13,033 nt of DNA from Bacteroidia bacterium (GTDB lineage Bacteria > Bacteroidota > Bacteroidia > Cytophagales > Cyclobacteriaceae): NCBI GenBank assembly GCA_025356795.1, contig JANXRR010000155.1, positions 1-13,033 of the forward strand, written 5' to 3'. Made by a program: the position numbers and the translations under genes. Shown here one piece after another: positions 1 to 7,100 of the stretch. Under the pieces are notes generated by a model. The model was not told the DNA's origin, searched no databases, and was given only the letters and a program-made list of their open reading frames with translations. The first letter of the stretch is position 1. The number at the start of each line of letters is the position of its first letter.

Positions 1-1018
1 CAAAATCGCGAACATTGATTGCCTCAAACTCCCACACCTTTTTTTCCTTTGCTTTTGATTTCTCACGGGCTATGGCTTCATCTTGTGTGCAAATGATTAG
101 TGGCTTGTCAAAAGTTGACTTTGCTTTTTCGTAGCGTGCTAATTGTTCTGCAGTAAGCACAGCACTTGCATTTTTCAATGTTCCTGTTCCAGCTACAATA
201 TGATCGGCAGGCACGGTTAACTTTACTTTATAATCGCCAAAGGCAAGAGTGAACTCACCTCTGCCGAGAAATTGTTTGTTTTGCCACCCGTTCACATCAT
301 CGTACACACACATACGCGGAAACCATTGTGCTATCGCATATAAATAATTTCCGTCTTCGGGAAAATATTCATAGCCGCTTCTGCCATCATTAGGTGTGGC
401 TCCGTGCATGCGGTCATTGATTTTGAAAGCCCACTCAATTTGAAAACTAAACTTCTGCCCCGATGCCAAAGTTTGTGGAAGATCGATGCGGAGCATTGTC
501 TGGTTGACAAAATAGTTTAAATTTTTTCCGGTGGCATCTTTAATGGACTTGATTTTATAGCCGCCATCAAAATCATAAAGAAGTAGGTTGGTCGCAAGTT
601 CTTTGGTGGCCACAGAATCACGAACTGAATTAGTAGCAGTTTTGGCCGTGTTGTTATCTTTTGAATTTATGTTTTGGTCTACCTGTAACCAAAGGTATTT
701 AAGCGCATCGGGCGAGTTATTGCTATAGGTTATTGTTTCAGCACCGCTTAAGCTTTGAGTCTCGTCATTCAATTCAGCAGTAATTACATAATCTGCACGT
801 TGCTGCCAATACTTGGGGCCAGGCGAACCAGAGCCTGTCCGATATTCGTTTGGTGTGGGGAGCATCTGGTCAAGTTGTTCAAACTTGCCTTGCCATTTTG
901 GAGTTTCTGTTTTTGCGGGCTGAGCAAAAGCTCCCCAAGTCATAGGCAAAATCAAAATCAGTAAGATTTTATAATCTAACCTTGAGACGTTATACATTCG
1001 ATTTAATAGGTGTTTCAT
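1..1018 (-). CDS. M1-family metallopeptidase, N-terminal part (runs off left edge)
   Basis: The minus strand is open from an ATG at 1018 to the window edge (339 codons, no stop), so only the N-terminal half is present. Residues 1-33 look like a signal peptide (hydrophobic core KILLILILPMTWGAFAQ, likely cleaved after AFA), so the enzyme should be exported. The rest matches the N-terminal beta domain of Bacteroidota M1 (gluzincin) aminopeptidases, with stretches such as KYWQQRADYVI, LKYLWLQVDQN, the QWFPRMCVYDDVNGWQN block and FGDYKVKLTVPADHIVAGTG. The zinc-binding HExxH lies beyond the left edge, so catalytic competence cannot be judged. An in-frame ATG seven codons downstream would shorten a rather long n-region. 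It follows the HupE-like gene by 71 bp on the same strand with no clear promoter between, which suggests co-transcription. The family call is from recognised sequence; the substrate is unknown. Confidence 0.85.
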   Translation of the reverse strand, partial: MKHLLNRMYNVSRLDYKILLILILPMTWGAFAQPAKTETPKWQGKFEQLDQMLPTPNEYRTGSGSPGPKYWQQRADYVITAELNDETQSLSGAETITYSNNSPDALKYLWLQVDQNINSKDNNTAKTATNSVRDSVATKELATNLLLYDFDGGYKIKSIKDATGKNLNYFVNQTMLRIDLPQTLASGQKFSFQIEWAFKINDRMHGATPNDGRSGYEYFPEDGNYLYAIAQWFPRMCVYDDVNGWQNKQFLGRGEFTLAFGDYKVKLTVPADHIVAGTGTLKNASAVLTAEQLARYEKAKSTFDKPLIICTQDEAIAREKSKAKEKKVWEFEAINVRDF

Positions 1019-1089
1019 AAGTAGTATTGTAAGGGAATTGTTTAATTATTTAGCCTTGTCTTTAATCTAATAGTGCTAGCCTAGTTCAG

Positions 1090-1677
1090 TTACCAAAAAA
1101 TCCTGTCCTTCAAAAGTATTAATGTTATCCCAGCAATGGCCGAGGATAGTATCATTTTCCAGTCTCTTCGATTAACCTTTATTAGATCGACTAAGATAAA
1201 ACATACAACCATGAAAATACCAACGATAACTATTTGACCGAACTCCAGGCCAAGATTAAAGGCTAAAAGTTGGGATAGTATTGATTGATCTTTACCTAAA
1301 AGTGCCCGTAAATAATTTGAAAAACCCATGCCATGAACCAAACCGAAGAACAAGGCCATTACATAGTTTGCTTGAATACTCCGAGAAGAAGATTTTGTTT
1401 CCTGCTTAAACAAGTTGCTAATAGAGGTGATAAAAATGGTAAGTGGGATCAGGAATTCAACCAGTGCAGCGTTTATCGAAATAATTCTCAATGTTGACAA
1501 AGCCAGCGTAATGGAATGCCCGATTGTAAATGCAGTAACGAGCACCAAAATTCTTTTCCAGTCGCTCACCACATAAATGGCACATAATGAAAGCACAAAT
1601 AAGATATGGTCATAGCCATTGGCATAATCAAGAATATGATCTTTGCCCAAGGCGAAGTAAAGCTGAAACTCACTCAT
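1090..1677 (-). CDS. HupE/UreJ-family integral membrane protein
   Basis: A 195-residue protein with about six hydrophobic segments (roughly residues 24-38, 42-66, 70-90, 105-125, 135-166 and 173-190). Polar residues typical of HupE/UreJ sit in or near the membrane: H14 and D17, the GYDHILFV motif (D23, H24), GHS at 53-55, HGMGF at 115-119 and NLGLEFGQ at 141-148. HupE and UreJ proteins elsewhere are linked to nickel uptake for hydrogenase or urease. No such enzyme is encoded here, so the metal role is inferred from the family only. The ATG at 1677 is 71 bp from the divergent DUF6702 gene, and the M1 peptidase gene follows downstream. This stand-alone Bacteroidota form is shorter than signal-peptide-bearing HupE proteins. 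Family confident, substrate unknown. Confidence 0.85.
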   Translation of the reverse strand: MSEFQLYFALGKDHILDYANGYDHILFVLSLCAIYVVSDWKRILVLVTAFTIGHSITLALSTLRIISINAALVEFLIPLTIFITSISNLFKQETKSSSRSIQANYVMALFFGLVHGMGFSNYLRALLGKDQSILSQLLAFNLGLEFGQIVIVGIFMVVCFILVDLIKVNRRDWKMILSSAIAGITLILLKDRIFW

Positions 1678-1685
1678 TCTTGAAA

Positions 1686-1715
1686 TTTGTAAGACTGCAA
1701 GTATAAGTAATTTTG
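1686..1715 (+). promoter_or_regulatory. Candidate Bacteroidota promoter for the DUF6702-tpiA-prmA unit
   Basis: TTTG at 1686-1689 is followed after 18 bp by TAATTTTG at 1708-1715, matching the Bacteroidota -33/-7 pattern (TTTG, about 19 bp, TAnnTTTG). Transcription would start near 1722, leaving a leader of about 27 nt before the ATG at 1749. A second TAATTTTG at 1734-1741 also has a TTG 18 bp upstream, but it would give an almost leaderless message, so the first is preferred. Not experimentally known. Confidence 0.45.
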
Positions 1716-1726
1716 ATTTAGGACAA
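1698..1726 (-). promoter_or_regulatory. Candidate promoter for the HupE-M1 unit
   Basis: On the minus strand a TTG (1724-1726) is separated by 18 bp from TATACTTG (1698-1705), one mismatch from TAnnTTTG. It overlaps the candidate promoter of the divergent DUF6702 gene, so the two units may share a compact 71-bp control region. The leader to the ATG at 1677 would be short (about 15 nt). Moderate to weak evidence. Confidence 0.3.
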
Positions 1727-1748
1727 TTCGGGGTAATTTTGGGTATCT

Positions 1749-2348
1749 ATGAAAATCCTTGTTTCTGTTTTGTTATTAGCTGCAAGCTGCAAGCTGCAAG
1801 CTATAGGCAATGTTGAGATTAATTTATATAAAGAAAGCCCAACGAAAAATTTAGCGCAATTATGCTTGCAGCCCGAAGTTTGCAGCTTGGAGCGAATTCA
1901 TGCGATCCATGTCTCCGTCTCCGAAATCAATTACAGTGAAAAAGATAAGGCACTGCAGATTACGTCACGTATTTTCATTGATGATTTGGAACTTGCCATT
2001 AGATCAAAACTCAATAGTCCTGAGTTGGATATTTTGCATCCAACCAACGGCCAAACCACCAACCAATTAGTAAGCGCTTATTTAACTGATCATTTAAAAT
2101 TTAAACTTGATAACAAGCCTGTTAAAATTCACTACCTCGGTCATGAAATTGAAGATGTTGCCTTAATCTGTTACATAGAAATTGAAGGTGTAAAGAAATT
2201 TAAATCGTTAGAAGTACTCAATAATGTTATTCAGGAAATTCATAACGATCAATCCAATTTAGTGCACATTACCTACAAGGGTCCTGTTAAGAGTTTTAGA
2301 TTAATGAAAGATAAGCCTTCCGATATTTTTAAAGTAGAACCAAAATAA
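1749..2348 (+). CDS. DUF6702-family exported protein with an extended N-terminus
   Basis: A 199-residue protein of unknown function. Residues 51-85 (HAIHVSVSEINYSEK, then LQITSRIFIDDLELAI) carry the signature of the Bacteroidota family DUF6702, an exported domain often found near M1 peptidase and HupE-like genes. Later family-like parts include VKIHYLGHEIEDVALICYIEIEG (127-147). Residues 1-18 (MKILVSVLLLAASCKLQA) look like a signal peptide; cleavage could be by signal peptidase I after LQA, and C14 makes a poor lipobox (AASC). As I recall the family, the HxxxVSV block directly follows the signal peptide; here about 30 extra residues intervene, and nearly all of them are encoded by the heptamer inverted repeat at 1778-1893. 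tpiA follows after 22 bp. The function is unknown; H51 and H54 are possible metal ligands, which is only inference. Confidence 0.75.
   Translation: MKILVSVLLLAASCKLQAIGNVEINLYKESPTKNLAQLCLQPEVCSLERIHAIHVSVSEINYSEKDKALQITSRIFIDDLELAIRSKLNSPELDILHPTNGQTTNQLVSAYLTDHLKFKLDNKPVKIHYLGHEIEDVALICYIEIEGVKKFKSLEVLNNVIQEIHNDQSNLVHITYKGPVKSFRLMKDKPSDIFKVEPK
1778..1893. repeat. Heptamer tandem repeats in inverted orientation, inside the DUF6702 gene
   Basis: The left arm at 1778-1802 is about 3.6 perfect copies of the 7-mer AGCTGCA. The right arm at 1866-1893 is four consecutive 7-mers in the opposite orientation: TTGCAGC, CCGAAGT, TTGCAGC, TTGGAGC. Read on the other strand, the right arm gives GCTCCAA GCTGCAA and so on, pairing with 16 of 21 positions of the left arm. 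A spacer of 63 bp separates the arms. The element covers codons 10-49 of the gene, from the end of the signal-peptide core to just before the conserved DUF6702 block. It could form a stem-loop early in the mRNA, and loss or gain of one 7-bp unit would shift the frame. Whether it is a dispersed genomic repeat cannot be seen from this window. Confidence 0.7.
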
Positions 2349-2370
2349 AAATCATAAATTAATTTACCCT

Positions 2371-3132
2371 ATGCGACAAAAAATTGTAGCCGGCAACTGG
2401 AAAATGAACAAAACATTAGAAGAAGCTCAATCCTTAACCTCTGAAATTATGGGCATGGTTGCCGATGAGGTTAAAGGTGCTGTAAAAGTAGTTTTGTGTG
2501 TGCCGTTCCCATACTTAGTTACCATTAAAAATCAACTTGGTTCAAGCGCAACAATTTTTGTTGGGGCTCAAAACGCAAGCCAACATGATTCGGGTGCTTA
2601 TACCGGTGAGGTTTCTGTTTCCATGATCAAATCAATTGATGTTCCATTTATCATTATTGGCCATAGCGAGCGCAGGCAATATTTTGGGGAGGATTCAAAG
2701 TTGCTTGCCTTAAAGGTTGATAAAGTTTTGGCTGCGGGATTAACACCTATCTTTTGCTGTGGCGAACCATTAGAAATCCGTGAAAACGGAACGCATGAAA
2801 GTTTAGTAAAACAACAAGTTGAAGAGAGCCTTTTCCATCTTTCCCCTGAGGAGTTGAAAAAAACCGTAATCGCTTATGAGCCTGTGTGGGCAATAGGTAC
2901 GGGCAAAACAGCATCTTCACAACAAGCAGAAGACATGCATGCAGTCATTCGTAAACACCTTGCTTCTAAGTATGGCAACGAAGTGGCTCAATCTATTTCC
3001 ATTCTTTATGGCGGAAGTGTAAAATCAGACAATGCCAAAGAACTTTTCTCTCAGCCCAATGTAGATGGCGGATTGGTGGGTGGGGCTTCTTTGAAGTCGA
3101 GAGAATTTGTGGAAATAGTGAAATCAATTTGA
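2371..3132 (+). CDS. tpiA: Triosephosphate isomerase
   Basis: A full-length 253-residue cytoplasmic TIM-barrel enzyme that interconverts dihydroxyacetone phosphate and glyceraldehyde 3-phosphate in glycolysis and gluconeogenesis. All active-site elements are present: AGNWKMN with N9 and K11, IIGHSERR with electrophile H98, the catalytic base E170 in AYEPVWAIGTG followed by flexible loop 6, and the phosphate-binding YGGSVK (213-218) and GGLVGGASL (233-241). Length is normal for the family. The ATG gives exactly the expected MRQKIVAGNWKMN start, and there is no Shine-Dalgarno, as is usual in Bacteroidota. It lies 22 bp after the DUF6702 gene and 79 bp before prmA, probably in one transcript. 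Confidence 0.98.
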   Translation: MRQKIVAGNWKMNKTLEEAQSLTSEIMGMVADEVKGAVKVVLCVPFPYLVTIKNQLGSSATIFVGAQNASQHDSGAYTGEVSVSMIKSIDVPFIIIGHSERRQYFGEDSKLLALKVDKVLAAGLTPIFCCGEPLEIRENGTHESLVKQQVEESLFHLSPEELKKTVIAYEPVWAIGTGKTASSQQAEDMHAVIRKHLASKYGNEVAQSISILYGGSVKSDNAKELFSQPNVDGGLVGGASLKSREFVEIVKSI

Positions 3133-3144
3133 GAATAGCATTAA

Positions 3145-3206
3145 AAGTTGACACCGATAGTGAACATAACAACAACTCATTTTTAAAACGAACTCATTGT
3201 CAACTT
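3145..3206. repeat. 9-bp inverted repeat in the tpiA-prmA gap
   Basis: AAGTTGACA at 3145-3153 is exactly complementary to TGTCAACTT at 3198-3206, with 44 nt between. Within the loop the octamer AACTCATT occurs twice (3174-3181 and 3191-3198). The right arm ends 5 nt before the prmA ATG at 3212, so a folded RNA would cover the ribosome landing area. A 9-bp stem with a long loop is only modest evidence of function. Confidence 0.4.
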
Positions 3207-3211
3207 AGCTA

Positions 3212-4045
3212 ATGTACCACACACGCCTTCAAGTTACTTGCAATCCTGACTTCTCAGAAATTTTAATGGCTGAAATTGCAGAGGCTGGTTTTGATACTTT
3301 CTTGGAAACACTAGAAGGATTTGAAGCCTATGTAGAACAAGATCACTTTGACCAAGAGCTAGTAGATAGCATAAAGAGAAAATATAAACATGTTGATCCC
3401 CTTGTTTTTGCAAAAGATAGAATCCAAAAACAAAACTGGAATGAAGAGTGGGAAAAAAACCTTGAACCGATTATTGTTGAAGATGCTTGTTTAATACGTG
3501 CCGAGTTTCATAAGATTGAAAAGAAATATCCTTACGAAATAATCATTACCCCCAAAATGTCATTTGGCACGGGGCATCATCAAACCACGTATTTGATGAT
3601 TAAGAATCAGATGAAAATGGATCATCAAAATAAGTGGGTTATGGATGCTGGCTGCGGCACAGCCATACTTTCTATTATGGCACATAAGCTTGGGGCAGCG
3701 CACGTTGAAGCGTTTGATATTGATGATTGGAGTACAGTAAATGGAAAAGAGAACATTGAAAATAATGCTTGTTCAAATATCACGTTGCGACAAGGAACCG
3801 TTGCTGAAATGAAATTTGAGCGAAAGTTTGACGTTATTTTGGCAAATATCAATAAGAATGTGCTGTTAGCAGAAATGAAAATGTATGCAGGTTATATTTT
3901 AAAAGGAGGACAACTCCTATTGAGTGGCTTCTACACGCACGATGTTGAAGATTTAAAATACGAAGCATTAAAGCATGGGTTTTCGCTAATTTCTGTAGAT
4001 GAAAAAGAAACATGGGCTGCGCTTTTGCTCCATAAAACAGCCTAA
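3212..4045 (+). CDS. prmA: Ribosomal protein L11 methyltransferase
   Basis: A 277-residue S-adenosylmethionine-dependent methyltransferase that methylates ribosomal protein L11. The N-terminal substrate-recognition domain (about residues 1-60) is followed by the linker QNWNEEWEKNLEP (74-86) and the diagnostic MSFGTGHHQTT (116-126). SAM motif I is DAGCGTAILS (145-154), the acidic FDIDDW (168-173) should bind the ribose, and LANINKNVLL (210-219) is the PrmA version of the catalytic NxxN-type loop. It is slightly shorter than the E. coli enzyme, as usual for this phylum. The ATG follows tpiA by 79 bp, with an inverted repeat just upstream. Adjacency of tpiA and prmA fits a Cytophagales-type genome. 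Confident. Confidence 0.95.
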   Translation: MYHTRLQVTCNPDFSEILMAEIAEAGFDTFLETLEGFEAYVEQDHFDQELVDSIKRKYKHVDPLVFAKDRIQKQNWNEEWEKNLEPIIVEDACLIRAEFHKIEKKYPYEIIITPKMSFGTGHHQTTYLMIKNQMKMDHQNKWVMDAGCGTAILSIMAHKLGAAHVEAFDIDDWSTVNGKENIENNACSNITLRQGTVAEMKFERKFDVILANINKNVLLAEMKMYAGYILKGGQLLLSGFYTHDVEDLKYEALKHGFSLISVDEKETWAALLLHKTA

Positions 4046-4101
4046 ACCATTAACCGAATTAGTACATTACCCATAACTTTACGAATTTAAGGGTTTACCG
4101 T

Positions 4102-7100
4102 GTGAAAAAGCTTCTCTTATATTGTTTTGTACTGGTGGTTTCTTGCAGTTCTGCTTATGGTCAGGTGCAAGATTCATCGTATCATCTCGGCTTTCAAGAT
4201 AGTGTTAGGGTTGTTTTAGAAAACTCTAAAGGAGTAGAGGCCATTACCATTGGCGCAGGCTTCTCAAGTTTGTGGAACAACTTAAGCCCTACACAGCAAC
4301 AATTAATTAAATCGCAAGCAAAGTTAATGAGGCGTAAACAATTTGCCTTGCGGCCTCACTTCGTTAATTATTTTGGAACGTTAGTAGCTCTTGTAAACTC
4401 TCCAACAAGTGATCCAACATTATTTGATAACTTCCTTCGGGTTACCAATAAAGTTTTAATAAAAGAAGGCCAGGCAAAATTCAATGAATATTTAGTTCAA
4501 TTCAAGGATTTTGTTGAACAGCATTTATTGGCTTCTAATAAAGTATTCAGGCTTCATGTGATTGATGATAAATATCGACTTGACTATATTGAACCGGCAC
4601 CAGCGTATAATCCTTTGACTGACACCATACCAGTAGTAGCCCCCGAGCCAGATACTACACTTGCCAACTTGCCTTCTTATCTTCAACCCATTCAACAACC
4701 TGATATTACCGGACCTGTACTTTTTTTCGACCAGATAACTTTCAATTTTGCTACCCTTTATGATTCTGTTTTTTTAAGCAATACAAAAGGCATATTATCA
4801 CTTAAAGATCATCTTTTTGTTGGTGAAGGAGGCCGGTTTGATTGGACTGCCGCAGGCTTAGGCCAAGATTCAGTTTACTATGATTTGACCAAGTATAGCT
4901 TTAATGTGAGCAAACCCGAACTGAAGGCAGCTCAAGGTAAACTTACATACACTGGCAAAACTCAAGAGGCAGTGCCAGGCATATTTGAATTTAAAAGCAT
5001 AAGTCATAAAGATCCAAAAACATCTACCTATCCGCGATTTGCTTCTTATGTAAACAACGTTCCTTTATCTTTTGGAACCGATAAAATAGAATATCTGGGA
5101 GGCCTAGCATTAAAGGGTTCAAAAATAAGCAGCGGTTCTGTTGCCGGAGGATGGTCGTCTTTAAGGGTAAGGGGAGATAGCTCCAGAAAATTCTCTGCTT
5201 TGTCAAGACTATTCGAGTTTCGAGATTCTACTATTACCGCACTTCAAACGCGAATGTCTATTTATATGGATAATGATTCTATTTTCCATCCTTCAGTTTA
5301 TATGAGCTATGATTTTGGTAAAGAGAAAATAGCTCTTTCAAAGGAAAAAGGGAACATGAAAAACTCACCCTATTCTTCATCTTTTTTTAGTATAGATTTT
5401 AATGCAGACCAAATACGATGGGATTTAAAATCGGACAGTCTTAATATTTTTAATTTCGGAAGCGGCAAGTCAGCACCCCTCATTATTGAATCAACAGATT
5501 TTTATGACCCAGAGGATTATAGGATACTAAGAGGGCATGGATTTTATTTTCACCCGCTGGCACTTGTGGCCAATTATGCCGTAAAGGCAGGCACTCAAGA
5601 TATTACTGTTTACGACATTGTGGGGAAATATACACTCGAGGAGATGAAAATGGCAATGGATTTTCTTGCCCAGAAGGGCATGATAGAATATGAAGCAACA
5701 AGTGGCAAAGTTCATGTAAAAGATAAAGCCATTCACATGGTACAATCTGCGAAAGGAAATTCAGATTACGATGATTTAAAAATTCACTCATACATAGAGG
5801 GTTCTGCCAACGCAACCATTAATTTTTCAAAGAATTATATGAAAGTGAGAGGCGTAGAAGATTTTGTGCTCAGTGATTCACTTCATGTAGAGATAAAGCC
5901 AGACAGCAGTGAGATTAAAATCTTAAAAAACAGAGATATTGAATTCAATGGAAGAGTGAATGCAGGAACTTTTGAGATAATGGGTAAGAATTTTACCCTT
6001 AGATACGATAGCTTTCTTATCAATCTTAAAAAGATAGACTCTATTAGGTTTTATCTCTATGAAAAAAATGGAACCCGGACCCGGTTAAAAAATAGCTTGC
6101 AAGTGTCTGATTCATCTTCAACGGCATCTAAGTCAAACGGGAAATTATTTATAAATCTTCCAGATAATAAATCAGGACGCAGAAAACAGTCTCACTATCC
6201 AAGAATGGATGCAACCGAAGGGGGTGTTGTTTATTTTGGCCAGCATAAGGTGGTAAGTGGTAAAAATGATCATTCCATTCAATTTGGGGAAAATAAGGGT
6301 CTTTATTTTGTTGCCCCACCCTTTAAAATGGATAGTTTAAACTATGTAGATTCAAAGGCAATGAAGTTTGACGGTGAATTTAGATCGAGTGGTATTTTTC
6401 CTGGCTTTCAAGAAAAGTTGCATACCATGAAAGATAAATCACTTGGATTTGAGCATAAGGTTCCTGCTGGGGGCTACCAACTTTATAAGGGAGAAGGAAA
6501 GCTTCAGGGGGTAATTAATCTTGATAATTCGGGGCTTCGGTCTAAAGGAAAAATAGATTACCTCGCTGCTCACATTGAGTCAGACGATTTTCTATTCACT
6601 ACTGATTCTGTTACAGGTAAAGGAAAAAAAGGAGAGATTAAAGAGACTGTAATTAACAACGTTTCATTTCCTCAAGTTACTTTTCCTGAGTTTAAAATGA
6701 ATTGGATTCCAAAAAAAGATAGCCTCTCACTAAAAAATTTAAAAGAACCATTTTCTCTCTATAAAGGACTAGCTCAATTAAGGGGATCATTAACAGTTAC
6801 AAAAAACGGAGTTCTTGGAGACGGTTCTTTTTCTGCTTTAGGCACTGAATCCACCTCGCAACAATTTAAATTTTTAGGCACAGAGTTTTCAGCACGGCAC
6901 ACAAAGTTTAAAGTGAAGTCTGAAAATCCGGATAAGCCCGCATTAGCAGGAAATGACATAAGCCTTGTTTTTAATCTTGAAAAAAACTTTGCCGACATAA
7001 GTCCAGAAATAGAAGGTGATGCTGCTATTGAATTTCCGTTTGCACAATTTAAAACATCCATACCAAAAGCGCACTGGGATTTAAAGACTCAGAAAATTGA

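Noticed and set aside
755..964. Short plus-strand ORF
   Set aside because: It lies entirely inside the M1 peptidase coding region on the other strand and has no family resemblance.
1090..1677. Part of a hydrogenase or urease operon, suggested by the HupE/UreJ family
   Set aside because: No structural or accessory gene of either enzyme is present in the neighbouring sequence.
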